A DNA stretch of 64,000 bases from Desulfospira joergensenii DSM 10085 (GCF_000420085.1 NZ_ATUG01000001.1:1883223-1947222); one strand, 5' to 3'; shown: positions 7,867 to 20,158, counted from the stretch's first letter. A program made the numbers and translations. Notes: generated from the sequence alone by a model not told the origin.

Positions 7867-10320
<2,454 letters not shown>

Positions 10321-10405
10321 ACCCGGTAAAAAGACCTTCAAGGTCTTCTGAAACGGTTTCAGAACCCCGGACAGATGACCGGGAAGCCATTGGCCGTATA
10401 AAAAC

Positions 10406-10446
10406 GCGGTGTTTCAAATCCTTTTGAAACGCCGCGCTTTCTTTTT
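10406..10446 (+). terminator. Intrinsic terminator after katG
   Basis: Stem GCGGTGTTTCAAA / TTTGAAACGCCGC with one mismatch and a 3-4-nt loop, followed by CTTTCTTTTT. Confidence 0.8.
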
Positions 10447-10598
10447 GCCGAAATTCCCGCGGCAGGAAAGGACCGAAACGGACTGCCGGACGGAAAGAAT
10501 AAACCATGATCCCCTTGGGGCATTTCCCTTTTTTTTGCATTTGATCCTTTTTTATCGTATGCTTTTCTTCTATCCAACAATCCACATTTGAGGGCGGT

Positions 10599-12860
10599 AT
10601 GATCAGCACGGAAAGCAGTACATTATTCAAGTCAGCCAGAACCAAAGTGATCAGTATCGGATTCATCCTGGGTTCGGCTTTTATTGTTCTTTCCGTTTAT
10701 CTGGCCCATCAGCACATGGAAGAAACAAAAAACCAGAGGCTGGATCAGCTGAAGCAAACCGTTAATATTGCCAGGAATGCCATTGAACCGATACTGGTTG
10801 AATACCGTTCCCAGGACATCTCCATGGAGGACACCCTGGAACAGGTCCGTGACCTTGTCCGGAGAATGGTCTACCATGACCATGAAGGCAAGAACTATAT
10901 CTTCATGAGTGCCTATGACGGAATCATGCTTGTTCAGCCCTTTGAACCCCAAAAAGAGATGACGGATATGTGGGACCTGAAAGACGCCAGGGGGACCTAT
11001 ATTATAAGGGAACTGGTAAAAACGGCAAAATCAGAAAAAGGCCGGGGCTATGTTTCGTATTATTACCAGCGGCCGGGGCAGCCGGCTCCCGAAGAAAAGA
11101 TATCCTTTGTCATGGGCATCCCGGAACTGGGCTGCTATATCGGCACCGGCCAGTACATGTCAGATCTGCGCAGAAGCCAGCTCATATATATCGGCAAAAC
11201 CGCCGGCTCCGTCCTGATCCTGCTGATTCTTATCTTTTTTCAGATCCGGGCTTCGGTCAAGGAAATTCACCGGCAGAACAGGATGCTCCACCGGGAAAAT
11301 GAATCCCTGAAACTAACGGAAAAAGCGCTCCAGGGCAGCGAAGCCAAGTACAGGGAACTGGTGGAACAATCCCCCATCGGACTCGCACTGACAAGGATGG
11401 ACGGCCGATTTGTATCGGTCAACTCTGCCTATGCAAAGATCATGGGATACAGCATCGATGAAATTTTAGACTCCACCTTCTGGGATCTCACCCCCTCCAA
11501 ATGCGTCCAAAAGGACCGGGAGCAGATGGAACGAATCGAATTGACGGGAAAATACGGGCCCTATGAAAAAGAGTATTTCCATAAAGACGGACATCTGGTG
11601 CCGGTGAGAATAAACGGGATGATCGTGGTCAGGGAGGATGAGAGATTTATCTGGTCCAGTGTGGAAGATATTACGGCCCTGAAAAACGCTGAAAAGGAAA
11701 AAGAAAAACTGGCAGAAAGATTGCAGCAGTCCTATAAGATGGAGGCCATCGGGACCCTTGCCGGGGGCATCGCCCACGATTTCAACAATATCCTGTCCCC
11801 TATTCTGGGCTATACCGAGATGCTGCTGGGGGAAATCGGCAAAGAGAACACCCCCCTCAAATACAGATTAAATAAAATTTATACCAGTTCCCTGAGGGCA
11901 AAGGATCTGGTCAATCAGATCCTGACCTTTTCCAGGCAGGAAAAAACCGAGTTTAAACTCCTGAAAGTTCAAACCGTAATCAAAGAGGCATTAAAATTAA
12001 TCCGGTCTACTCTGCCGGCAACCGTGGACATCGAAAAAGATATCGAGGACGACTGCAGTCCGGTTAAGGCAGATCCGACCCAGATCCATCAGATCATAAT
12101 GAACCTGTCCACCAATGCCTACCATGCCATGGAAAATGAGGGAGGTGTGATGAAGATCAGCCTCAGGGAAATTGAGATCAAAGAAAAGGGATTTGAAAAT
12201 TCGGAATTGGAACCCGGCTGTTATGCCCTGTTAAGTATTGCCGATCAGGGCATTGGGATGGACCCGGATACGATCAAAAAGATATTCAACCCTTTTTTCA
12301 CGACAAAAGGATTGGGCAAGGGCACGGGAATGGGGCTTTCCGTGGTGCACGGCATCGTTAAAAACATGAAGGGAGAGATCCTGGTAAAAAGCGAACCCGG
12401 CAAGGGGACTGAATTCAATATCTTTTTTCCGGCGGAGAAAGTTTCCCTTAGAGAACAGGATCAAATGGTTCCGGAAATGGTTCCGGGAAAAGGGGAAACC
12501 ATTCTGCTGGTGGACGATGAAGAGTACGTGATTGAAATGGAAGAGCAGATACTGGAAAGCCTGGGCTATCGAGTGACTTCCCGGGTCAGCAGCATAGAGG
12601 CCCTTGAGGCATTCCGGGCCAACTCCGGAAAATTTGATCTGGTCATCACGGATATGGCCATGCCCAAATTGCCCGGGGACAAATTCGCAGCTGAGCTCTT
12701 AAAAATACGCCCGGATATACCGATCCTTTTGTACACGGGCTACAGCGAAACCATGTCCGAGGAAAAGGCGGCATCCTATGGAATCAAAGGCTTTTTATAC
12801 AAGCCCGTGGGCATCCAGGATCTTTCCCTGAAAATCCGTCAGATACTGGATAAAGGATGA
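10599..12860 (+). CDS. Hybrid sensor histidine kinase: Cache-PAS-HisKA-HATPase-REC
   Basis: 753 aa. TM1 at about residues 14-38, periplasmic single-Cache (Cache_2-type) domain at 40-190 (NYIFMSAYDGIMLVQP, GYVSYYYQRPGQ, GIPELGCYIGTGQY), TM2 at about 198-215, PAS at 245-360 (YRELVEQSPIGLALTRMDGRFVSVN), HisKA with GTLAGGIAHDFNN (phospho-His near 393), HATPase (NLSTNAYHAM, DQGIGM, GKGTGMGLSVVHGI) and a C-terminal receiver with VDDEE and phospho-acceptor Asp near 685 (VITDMAMP). This is the C4-dicarboxylate/NtrB-like kinase class with its own receiver. No partner regulator sits next to it. Start preceded by GAGGGCGGT. Confidence 0.9.
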   Translation: MISTESSTLFKSARTKVISIGFILGSAFIVLSVYLAHQHMEETKNQRLDQLKQTVNIARNAIEPILVEYRSQDISMEDTLEQVRDLVRRMVYHDHEGKNYIFMSAYDGIMLVQPFEPQKEMTDMWDLKDARGTYIIRELVKTAKSEKGRGYVSYYYQRPGQPAPEEKISFVMGIPELGCYIGTGQYMSDLRRSQLIYIGKTAGSVLILLILIFFQIRASVKEIHRQNRMLHRENESLKLTEKALQGSEAKYRELVEQSPIGLALTRMDGRFVSVNSAYAKIMGYSIDEILDSTFWDLTPSKCVQKDREQMERIELTGKYGPYEKEYFHKDGHLVPVRINGMIVVREDERFIWSSVEDITALKNAEKEKEKLAERLQQSYKMEAIGTLAGGIAHDFNNILSPILGYTEMLLGEIGKENTPLKYRLNKIYTSSLRAKDLVNQILTFSRQEKTEFKLLKVQTVIKEALKLIRSTLPATVDIEKDIEDDCSPVKADPTQIHQIIMNLSTNAYHAMENEGGVMKISLREIEIKEKGFENSELEPGCYALLSIADQGIGMDPDTIKKIFNPFFTTKGLGKGTGMGLSVVHGIVKNMKGEILVKSEPGKGTEFNIFFPAEKVSLREQDQMVPEMVPGKGETILLVDDEEYVIEMEEQILESLGYRVTSRVSSIEALEAFRANSGKFDLVITDMAMPKLPGDKFAAELLKIRPDIPILLYTGYSETMSEEKAASYGIKGFLYKPVGIQDLSLKIRQILDKG

Positions 12861-12920
12861 ACCGGCCCGCGCCCGGGAAGCAGAATTTTCCTGCAAAAGA
12901 GTTTTCCCGGTTTCCCCGGC

Positions 12921-14123
12921 CTATCCTCCGGGTGTTTTCCCGATAACGGCATAGACCGGATCCGACAATCTCATCCTTGGGTAGTATCTGTCCTGGTAAG
13001 GCCTGGGACAGCCTCTCCGGGACTGGGTTGAAACGGATTCATATTTCCCGGATCCCAGGAAATACTCCTTTACCATTCCCATCCTCTCAAAATCATGGAG
13101 ATCCTCCCAGATGCGGACCGCTTTTTCCGGGAACCAGCGGTTGGAAAAGGTGACCGCAAAGACTCCCCCGGGTTTCAGTATCCGGGCCGCTTCCTTGAAG
13201 ATGGGAAAGGGATGAACCAGATATTCAACGGACAAGGAACAGATCACTGCATCAAAGGTTTGATCCTCGAAATCCAGATCTCTGTTTTCATTGAGATCCT
13301 GCAAATGATGGGAGGAAAGGCAGGGATTGCTTTCCAGTTCATTTTTATTGAGCCCGATGCCGTGAACCGAAGAAAGATCAAGATCCCGGGGAAGGTGGGA
13401 TTCCCATCCGGCCATTAAATCAAGGACCCTTGCCCCGGGGCAAAGCAGCTCCGCATATATTTCAGACAGATTCCGGCTGGCCCTTGCATCAATATGAGGG
13501 ACGAAGCGGTGGATCCGGTAAAAATCCGGATCCGGATCCGGGTTTCTCCGGTCCAGGCTGTTCCCGGAAAAAAAATCCGTGGGAATGCCGCTGCACCGGG
13601 CCTGCATGCCCGGCCCGGACAGGGCAAGCTCCATCCAGTCCGTACAGGCGCCGCCGCGTTCCTCCAGCTTGCTGGACCGGCTCAGAACCTCCATATTCAA
13701 TGTCAGGGGAATTTTCGCCATGGGATGATTCAGATCCGCTCTAATGCCCTTTGAATCCTTTTCGACACAGCGGAAGGGGTTCCGGTTTTCCCTGAATATG
13801 CCCGGCTGCCCCGATATCAACCCCTGGGGATAGAAGCGTCCCGGCCGGAACAGATCCGGTTCGGCCCGGTTCAGCCGGGACCAGGGGATAAAAAGGACTT
13901 TATTGGGATCATGGGCAGGAACAAGTTCTCCGGGTTTGATTTCGACGGAGAGGCTTGGGGCATTTTTGTTTTTGAGAAGACTTTCCATTGGGGAACCGGG
14001 AAAAACATCCCGCCAGCAGTTCAACCCGTCGGCGAAATACCGTTCCTGATGCTTGATCCCGTCCTGCTCCCACGAGATGTCAATGAAAAGGTCGACCCGG
14101 TCAGAAGAAGACAATGGTTTCAT
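12921..14123 (-). CDS. FKBP/SlyD-like domain fused to class I SAM methyltransferase
   Basis: About 400 aa from ATG 14123, preceded by AAGGAG; the longer reading from 14204 lacks this site. The C-terminal half is a Rossmann methyltransferase: ARVLDLMAGWESHLP (motif I variant with G-W-E), TFDAVICSLSVEYLVHPFPIFKEAARILKPGGVFAVTFSNR (motifs II-III). The N-terminal region contains the pattern NPFRC...ADLNHPMAKIPLTLNMEVL, matching the end of SlyD-type FKBP domains (D-NHPLAGK-L-F-V), with RFYPQGLI before it. Substrate unknown. Single gene, flanked by divergent and convergent genes. Confidence 0.78.
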   Translation of the reverse strand: MKPLSSSDRVDLFIDISWEQDGIKHQERYFADGLNCWRDVFPGSPMESLLKNKNAPSLSVEIKPGELVPAHDPNKVLFIPWSRLNRAEPDLFRPGRFYPQGLISGQPGIFRENRNPFRCVEKDSKGIRADLNHPMAKIPLTLNMEVLSRSSKLEERGGACTDWMELALSGPGMQARCSGIPTDFFSGNSLDRRNPDPDPDFYRIHRFVPHIDARASRNLSEIYAELLCPGARVLDLMAGWESHLPRDLDLSSVHGIGLNKNELESNPCLSSHHLQDLNENRDLDFEDQTFDAVICSLSVEYLVHPFPIFKEAARILKPGGVFAVTFSNRWFPEKAVRIWEDLHDFERMGMVKEYFLGSGKYESVSTQSRRGCPRPYQDRYYPRMRLSDPVYAVIGKTPGG

Positions 14124-14397
14124 TGGAAACTCCTTTTGGCCCAGGACGATTTGATTAAGGTTCCCAGGACAGGTTGTCAGGATCCATGTCTTTTCATCAA
14201 CCATGGATCTCCTGTCCTGATACGGATTAATTTAAGTCTTGAATGCGGATTTTCAACCCTTGGCAGAACCGGTAATCTGATTATTGTATTGTAAAGCTTT
14301 TAGGTTATCTCTAATAATTAAAAGTTTCCTGCACCGCAGAAATCGGGCCAAAAGGCCCCTATTGGAGATAGGCTTTAATCCCGGCAGTGATGAGAAC

Positions 14398-15405
14398 ATG
14401 ATTGCCCATTGGAATGCACAGGAGTCCATGGAACCCCTTTTATACTCACTTGAATCCACTCTGTCCCTCGTTCTCCGCATGGGCTCAATCATGTTCATCA
14501 GTCTTTTCGGGATCGAATTGTTCATGCAGATGGGGTTGATGAAATACCTTAAGCCCATTGGAACACCGGTGGCAAGACTTGCAAACCTTCCCTCTGAAAG
14601 CGCCTTAAGTTTTCTGGCCGCCATCGGCTCCATGATCGCCGCCCACACCATGGCTGCCCAATTCCGCGCCGACCATAAGATGTCCGACCAGGAGCTTTTG
14701 CTGACCGGGGTCTTGAATACCGTTCCTTTCCACTTTAAGGAGACCCTCACATTTCAACTCCCCGTTGTCCTTCCTCTTCTGGGGTTTCAACTCTGCATGA
14801 TTTATATTGCGGTTTTCTGGCTGACCGGCATTCTTAAAATTGGCTTTGTCATTTTATGGGGCCGCATCCGTCTTAAGCCCCGGACAGAATCTGAAAATGC
14901 CTTTGACAACCTGGAATGCAGCCCGATGGATAGAAATTGTCTTCCCAGGTCTTTCAAACAGCTGATAAAAGACACATGGCTGAGCCGGAAAAAGATGTAT
15001 CTGCGCATGGTGAGTCTTCTGGCAGGCGTCACTTTTTTTATTCAGCTTCTTATGAACTCTGGACTGCTGGGCTGGCTCGAGGCCCTGATTGCCCCTTTGA
15101 CATCGATCTTTGATCTGCCGGCAGCCGTAATCGGGCCGGTAAGCACCTATATGTTCAGCCCCACCGTGGGGATCACCTATATGTCGAATTTGATGAATCA
15201 GGATGCGGTGACCTCATATCAGGCCATTGTTTCCCTGCTCATCGGAGGTCTTTTGATGATACCGGTTACCCGGGTCAGACGGACCCTGCCCAGATATACG
15301 GCGATATACGGGCTGAAGAGCGGGTTTGCCATCTGCGGACTGACCACGGGATTCAGTATTCTGGCGAGAATTGTAATTCTCTTCTGGGTCCTGATCTTTT
15401 TTTAA
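14398..15405 (+). CDS. Nucleoside-recognition (Gate) domain membrane protein
   Basis: About 335 aa from ATG 14398; ATG 14428, with AGGAG just before it, is an alternative. Multi-pass membrane protein with two Gate-type halves: LESTLSLVLRMGSIMFISLFGIEL, FLAAIGSMIAAHTMAAQF, then KKMYLRMVSLLAGVTFFIQLLMNSG and PTVGITYMSNLMNQDAV. This organisation matches the nucleoside_recog family, whose members include parts of nucleoside and ferrous-iron transporters and spore-maturation proteins; the substrate is not defined. Two helices near the middle carry GVLNTVPFHFKETLTF, a hallmark of the archaeal/delta-proteobacterial branch. Confidence 0.75.
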   Translation: MIAHWNAQESMEPLLYSLESTLSLVLRMGSIMFISLFGIELFMQMGLMKYLKPIGTPVARLANLPSESALSFLAAIGSMIAAHTMAAQFRADHKMSDQELLLTGVLNTVPFHFKETLTFQLPVVLPLLGFQLCMIYIAVFWLTGILKIGFVILWGRIRLKPRTESENAFDNLECSPMDRNCLPRSFKQLIKDTWLSRKKMYLRMVSLLAGVTFFIQLLMNSGLLGWLEALIAPLTSIFDLPAAVIGPVSTYMFSPTVGITYMSNLMNQDAVTSYQAIVSLLIGGLLMIPVTRVRRTLPRYTAIYGLKSGFAICGLTTGFSILARIVILFWVLIFF

Positions 15406-15522
15406 ATTTTTATGCAAGGTTGCGGTTAAGACTGAATCTCCCGGTTTGGATTCAACCCAGTCGACTTCAACTCTGTCCGGCCTTTGGCAGGGACTGATCC
15501 CTCAGGTTCCTGCAGCAGGGGG

Positions 15523-16101
15523 CTATCCGGATATAAAGGTCATCAGATAGTTATACTCACCGATATCCGCACTCTGATCCCTGACAAATCCTTGTCTGGA
15601 GGCCATGGCCTCTACTTCGTCCTGGCCCAGCCGGATCTGGATGGGCGGACCCGGCGGACCCTCTATCTTCTTAAACTCAATCACCCCAAGGCAGCCTCCG
15701 GGTTTAAGAAGATTTTTCACCTTTTCCAGAACCGCATCTGCGGTACCGGCTTCCTCAAAATCATGGAGTACCGTGGCCATGAGGCAGAGATCCGCACTGA
15801 AATCATCAATATCGATATGCCGGCTTGCATCGGCCTGCATGGGAAGGATATTGGATATCCCCCTTTGCCGGATCTGCTCATCCAATAAGACCAGCCCTTC
15901 TTCCCAGAGATCCACCGCATATATCAGTCCGGCTTCCCCGACAATTTCCGACAGGAACAGGGAATATAGACCTTTACCACAGGCCAGGTCGATGACCGCA
16001 GATCCCGGTTTTACCGGCAGAAGAGTCTTTAACTTATGGGAATCGATCAGTTCAAAACTGCTTTTCCCGGCGCCTTTGGGTTTTTTATGGGAATTATCCA
16101 T
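15523..16101 (-). CDS. Class I SAM-dependent methyltransferase
   Basis: 192 aa. Motif I AVIDLACGKGLYSLFLSEIVGEAG, acidic loop VDLWEEGL, motif with ADASRHIDIDDFSADLCLMATVLHDFEEAG, and LLKPGGCLGVIEFKK. These are typical of UbiE/Methyltransf_25-type enzymes. N-terminal KGAGKSSFELIDSHKLKTLL suggests the DUF-less small-molecule or arsenite-like subgroup, but the Cys residues needed for ArsM are absent. Start preceded by AAGGAGATTTCAT. Substrate unknown. Confidence 0.85.
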   Translation of the reverse strand: MDNSHKKPKGAGKSSFELIDSHKLKTLLPVKPGSAVIDLACGKGLYSLFLSEIVGEAGLIYAVDLWEEGLVLLDEQIRQRGISNILPMQADASRHIDIDDFSADLCLMATVLHDFEEAGTADAVLEKVKNLLKPGGCLGVIEFKKIEGPPGPPIQIRLGQDEVEAMASRQGFVRDQSADIGEYNYLMTFISG

Positions 16102-16302
16102 ATGAAATCTCCTTGGATTTTAATTGTTTTCCTCCCAAACCATATTCTATAGCATGGACGTCTCTTCTTTAAAAGGAGCGGTTCAGGATGCCGGACAGAC
16201 AGAAAAACCCCAGCAAAACCAAGGTAAAACCGGATATGAAACCGTTCTGATTTCTGCAACTTTGGGGTGGAGATTGCCGGGGATTTATTTTGACAGGAAG
16301 CC

Positions 16303-16334
16303 AAAAAAAACCGGGCCGTCCTAGGACGGCCCGG
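16303..16334 (-). terminator. Perfect 24-nt palindrome with U-tract (orphan terminator)
   Basis: CCGGGCCGTCCT and its exact complement (16311-16334) followed on the minus strand by eight T residues: a textbook intrinsic terminator. No recognisable minus-strand gene ends here; the 513-nt gap 16102-16614 shows no convincing coding sequence. It could end a small RNA transcribed from about 16440, or attenuate the methyltransferase gene downstream. Confidence 0.75.
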
Positions 16335-16614
16335 CACAAAAGGAAGAGAAAGAAAAAACTCCTGGTTCAAAAGGCCAAAAGGTCTTTTCCATATTTTCAT
16401 ATTTAGCATGTCGCCCTTACCCGGACATGATCCATAGATTACAAAACGGTAATGAACAACAAGTGAAGAATCTCTATCCTGGCCCAGCGGCACCGGAAGC
16501 TGAACCCGGGCCCGGGATATGTTCTTGCCATGAAATTAAGGGTCTGATAAATACTTGTCCCATGTTGTTTTTCGGCCGCGGATAAGATGATAACCTCAGA
16601 ACAGAGATTGAAAA

Positions 16615-17895
16615 ATGGAAATTTCTTTGGATTACGGGAAAACCGGGTTAAAACTCAGCCTGGATGACGAATGGCAGATCCAGCTCATCGAAAAAAAGAA
16701 CATGCCGATTCTTACAGACCCTGGACAAGCGGTGTCCAAGGCCCTTTCCGGCGGACAATCCTCCGGCTCCCTTGAGGATGCCGCCCAGGGAAAATCCTCG
16801 GCCTGCATCCTGATCTGCGACATCACAAGGCCGGTTCCCAACGGATTGATCCTGCCCCGGATGATCGAGCGCCTGACCCGGGCCGGGATTAAAGAGGAAA
16901 AGATCACCGTGCTGGTGGCCACGGGTCTGCACCGGCCCAACCTGGGAGAGGAACTTCTGGAGGTGGTGGGCAGCTCCGAGGTCCTGGAACGGGTGAAGGT
17001 CAAAAACCATTATGCCCGGAAGGATGAGGATCACATTACCCTGGGCACCTCACCCTCGGGGCTTCCCGTCAGGATCGACAAGCGGTTTGCCGGGGCAGAC
17101 CTGAAAATCGTCATCGGACTGGTGGAGCCCCATTTCATGGCAGGCTATTCCGGGGGAAGAAAACTGATCATTCCGGGGGTGGCCCATCATGAAACCATTA
17201 CCGGGTTCCATACAGCCGAATATCTGGAGCATCCCGGATCCAGAAACTGCAATCTTGAAGGGAACGTGTTCCATGAATTCCAGATGGAGGGGATCCGGAA
17301 TCTGTCCAATCTCTTTGCCGTTAACGTGGTCATCGATGAAAAGAGAAATCTCTCTTATGTGAATTTCGGCGACATTGAGAAAAGCCACGCCCAGGCCATT
17401 GAATATCTGAAAAAACATGCCCAGATTGATGTTCCGGAAAGGTTTTCCACTGTCATCACCGGGGCCGGGGGATATCCCCTGGACAAGACCTATTACCAAA
17501 CCGTCAAGTCCATGGTCTCGCCCATGGACATCCTGGAACCGGGCGGGGACCTCATCGTGGCCTCGGAATGCTCCGAAGGCATGGGGTCCGCCGAGTATTA
17601 CGAGGCCCAGCGGCTTCTGGCCCGCCTGGGGGAAGAGGCCTTTTTAGAAGAACTGAAAACCAGGAAGTATGCAAAGATCGATGAATGGCAGACGGAAATG
17701 CAGCTCAAGCCCATGCGGGTCGGGAATATCCATCTCTACGCCCCCAGGCTGTCCGACCCGGACAAAAAATTCACCTGTGTGAGGGATGTGAGGGACCTGA
17801 ATCAGACCATCCAAGAGTCTGTGGAGCGGTCAGGCAATCCCAGAATCGCCGTCATCCCGGAAGGCCCCTATGTTGTACCCGTGTACAGAGGATAA
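16615..17895 (+). CDS. LarA-family nickel-pincer racemase/epimerase
   Basis: 426 aa, the usual length for LarA homologues (formerly DUF2088). ICDITRPVPN lies in the N-terminal domain and the catalytic set is conserved at almost canonical positions: H106 (TGLHRP), H173 (VEPHFMAGYSGGRK), K183 (pincer attachment lysine) and H199 (FHTAEY), compared with H108/H174/K184/H200 of lactate racemase. Interconverts 2-hydroxy acid enantiomers using a nickel pincer nucleotide cofactor. No larB, larC or larE genes are in the window, so cofactor supply must come from elsewhere. The substrate could be a hydroxy acid other than lactate. An alpha/beta hydrolase gene follows after 12 nt. Confidence 0.88.
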   Translation: MEISLDYGKTGLKLSLDDEWQIQLIEKKNMPILTDPGQAVSKALSGGQSSGSLEDAAQGKSSACILICDITRPVPNGLILPRMIERLTRAGIKEEKITVLVATGLHRPNLGEELLEVVGSSEVLERVKVKNHYARKDEDHITLGTSPSGLPVRIDKRFAGADLKIVIGLVEPHFMAGYSGGRKLIIPGVAHHETITGFHTAEYLEHPGSRNCNLEGNVFHEFQMEGIRNLSNLFAVNVVIDEKRNLSYVNFGDIEKSHAQAIEYLKKHAQIDVPERFSTVITGAGGYPLDKTYYQTVKSMVSPMDILEPGGDLIVASECSEGMGSAEYYEAQRLLARLGEEAFLEELKTRKYAKIDEWQTEMQLKPMRVGNIHLYAPRLSDPDKKFTCVRDVRDLNQTIQESVERSGNPRIAVIPEGPYVVPVYRG

Positions 17896-17907
17896 AACAG
17901 GAGTGCC

Positions 17908-18843
17908 ATGAAAACAAAACAATCCCTCTCCTTCCAGGCCCAGGCCGGAATCGGGAAAGGCCTGATAGAGACCTTTTACAGGAGAACCGGCAGGCGCCTG
18001 GGAGCCGAGGTCAAAAAGTTCAAAGGAGAGGTGGACCTGGAGTGGTCTGCCATTGAAACCGGGAAAAAGGAGACCCTGGTCATGCTCCACGGGTTTTCCG
18101 ACCGAAGGGAAAGTTTTTATTTCGCTGCCGGGTCCCTGAAGAAAAGGTTCAACCTCATCCTGCCGGATCTGCCCGGATTCGGAAAAAGCACCCTTGACCA
18201 GAGCCTTGAGTACAGCCTGGAAAACTACGGCAGATGGCTGGGGGAGTTTATTGAAAAGGCCTGCCCGGAATCCTTTCACCTGGCCGGATCCTCCATGGGA
18301 GGGGCGGTTGCCGCGACCCTGGCCGCCGGATTTCCCGACAGAATCAAATCCCTCTGCCTGGAAAACTCTGCCGGATTTTATCTTCCCGGGCGGGTGTCCA
18401 TCCATGAAGAGGCCCTGGACGGGATCAATATCTTCCAGATCGATTCCGCAGAAGAGTACGAACGCCTCCGGGACCGGATATTCAAAAAAAAACCGGCCCT
18501 GCCCCGTTTTGTCCGGGAGTATATGATCAAACAGGCCATGGACAATAAGGAGTGGTACGGGAAAATCTTCAACGATCTGATGGACATGGAATCGGTCCAT
18601 AAGGGCCTTGCCTCCATGGAGGAGATCTCCCTGAATTCCCTCTGCCTGGAGATTCAAATGCCCACCCTGTTGATCTGGGGCCGGCATGACACCCTTTTCC
18701 CCTGGGAAACCGCCTCTTTTCTGGAAAACCGGATCCCGGATGCCCGGGTTCATATCTTTGAAAACCTGGGGCATGCCCCCCACCTGGAAGACCCGTCCGG
18801 CTTTGCCGGTGTGGTATCGGATTTTATTTCAGGCCTGGAGTAA
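17908..18843 (+). CDS. Alpha/beta hydrolase
   Basis: 311 aa. Oxyanion strand-turn LVMLHGFSDRRESF, LPDLPGFGKST, nucleophile elbow LAGSSMGGAVAATLAAGFP (Ser in G-S-S-M-G), acid region LLIWGRHDTLFPWE and catalytic His in ENLGHAPHLEDP. Typical of MhpC/BphD-like esterases and hydrolases. Cytoplasmic; no signal peptide. Start codon preceded by ACAGGAGTGCC. Likely co-transcribed with the LarA-family gene; the substrate cannot be read from sequence. Confidence 0.88.
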   Translation: MKTKQSLSFQAQAGIGKGLIETFYRRTGRRLGAEVKKFKGEVDLEWSAIETGKKETLVMLHGFSDRRESFYFAAGSLKKRFNLILPDLPGFGKSTLDQSLEYSLENYGRWLGEFIEKACPESFHLAGSSMGGAVAATLAAGFPDRIKSLCLENSAGFYLPGRVSIHEEALDGINIFQIDSAEEYERLRDRIFKKKPALPRFVREYMIKQAMDNKEWYGKIFNDLMDMESVHKGLASMEEISLNSLCLEIQMPTLLIWGRHDTLFPWETASFLENRIPDARVHIFENLGHAPHLEDPSGFAGVVSDFISGLE

Positions 18844-18874
18844 AAGGTCTTTTTCAGCCTCTTTTGATTTCAGT

Positions 18875-20158
18875 TTAAAGAAGATCCCCCACCCGCTTGA
18901 CCGCACAAAAATCTCCGCACATGGTGCAGACATCCTTTTCATCGGGCCGGGAAGATTCCTTGTAAGCCCGGGCCTTTTGAGGGTCGAGGGCGCATTCAAA
19001 CTGCCCCTCCCAGTCCAGGCGTCCCCTGGCCCGGCTCATGGAATCGTCCATGATCTGTGCCCCCCTGATTCCCTTGGCCAGGTCTCCGGCATGGGCTGCA
19101 ATTCTGGAGGCCATGATTCCCTCTTTTACATCTTCGGCAGAGGGCAGGCGCAGATGTTCCGCCGGGGTCACATAGCAGAGGAAATCGGCCCCGTGCATGG
19201 CGGCCAGGGCTCCGCCGATGGCTGAAGTGATATGATCGTATCCGGGAGCAATGTCCGTAACCAGGGGGCCCAGGACATAAAAAGGGGCGTTGTGGCAGAG
19301 TTTTTTCTGGAGCTTCATATTCATTTCAACCTCATGGAGGGGCACATGGCCGGGGCCTTCGATCATGACCTGAACCTTTTTTTCCCATGCCCGTCTGGTC
19401 AGTTCGCCCAGGGTGATGAGTTCTTCGATCTGGGGAGCGTCGGTGGCGTCCTTGATGGCACCGGGCCTGAGCCCGTCTCCCAGGCTGATGCAGACATCAT
19501 GGGCTTGGCAGATCTCCAGAAGCCGGTCAAAATGTTCGTAAAAAGGATTTTCCTGCCCGGTTTTTTCCATCCACTCAAAAAGGATGGCCCCGCCCCGGCT
19601 GACAATGCCGCAAAGCCGGGGATTGGTGCGGATGCTCCGGGTGCACTTTTTCGTAAGGCCTGCATGAATGGTGATAAAATCAATGCCGTTCCGGGCATGG
19701 ATTTCAACGGTTTCAAACCAGTCATCAAGGGTGATGTCCGGTACAGGCTTCCCGGTCCGGGTAAGGGTGTCATAGATGGGCACCGTCCCGATCATGATGG
19801 GAATATTTTGGACCAGGCGTTTTCTGAATCCTTCGGTGTCGCCGGATACGCTCAGATCCATGAGGGCGTCTGCTTTAAGATCCACGGCCAGTGCCGCTTT
19901 GTTCATCTCTGCGTCAAAGGAGCAGACATCTTTGGATACCCCCAGGTTGACGTTGATCTTGGTTTTTAGCCCCTGGCCGACTCCGGCGGCCTTCAGGTTC
20001 ATATGATTCCGGTTCGCCGGAATGGCAATATGCCCTTTTGCAACCCCCTCCATCAAGTCCTGTCTAGAAATCGATTCATTTTCAAGCACCTGTTCCATCT
20101 GGGGGGTAAGGATTCCTTTTCCAGCGGCATCCATTTGAGTAGTATACAATTGATTCAT
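18875..20158 (-). CDS. thiC: Phosphomethylpyrimidine synthase ThiC
   Basis: 427 aa from ATG 20158, preceded by AGGGAGAATTCC; the longer reading starts inside the riboswitch region. Radical SAM enzyme converting aminoimidazole ribotide to HMP phosphate in thiamine synthesis. Visible hallmarks: IAIPANRNHMN, KINVNLGVSKD, VMIEGPGHVPLHEVEMN, DIAPGYDHITSAIGGALAAMHGADFLCYVTPAEHLRLP, and the C-terminal iron-sulfur motif CTMCGDFCAVK. It is the short (archaeal/anaerobe) form. A TPP riboswitch precedes it; no other thi genes are adjacent. Confidence 0.97.
   Translation of the reverse strand: MNQLYTTQMDAAGKGILTPQMEQVLENESISRQDLMEGVAKGHIAIPANRNHMNLKAAGVGQGLKTKINVNLGVSKDVCSFDAEMNKAALAVDLKADALMDLSVSGDTEGFRKRLVQNIPIMIGTVPIYDTLTRTGKPVPDITLDDWFETVEIHARNGIDFITIHAGLTKKCTRSIRTNPRLCGIVSRGGAILFEWMEKTGQENPFYEHFDRLLEICQAHDVCISLGDGLRPGAIKDATDAPQIEELITLGELTRRAWEKKVQVMIEGPGHVPLHEVEMNMKLQKKLCHNAPFYVLGPLVTDIAPGYDHITSAIGGALAAMHGADFLCYVTPAEHLRLPSAEDVKEGIMASRIAAHAGDLAKGIRGAQIMDDSMSRARGRLDWEGQFECALDPQKARAYKESSRPDEKDVCTMCGDFCAVKRVGDLL

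Noticed and set aside
16047..16493. 148-codon minus-strand frame overlapping the methyltransferase start
   Set aside because: It runs through the perfect terminator at 16303-16334 and has no family similarity.
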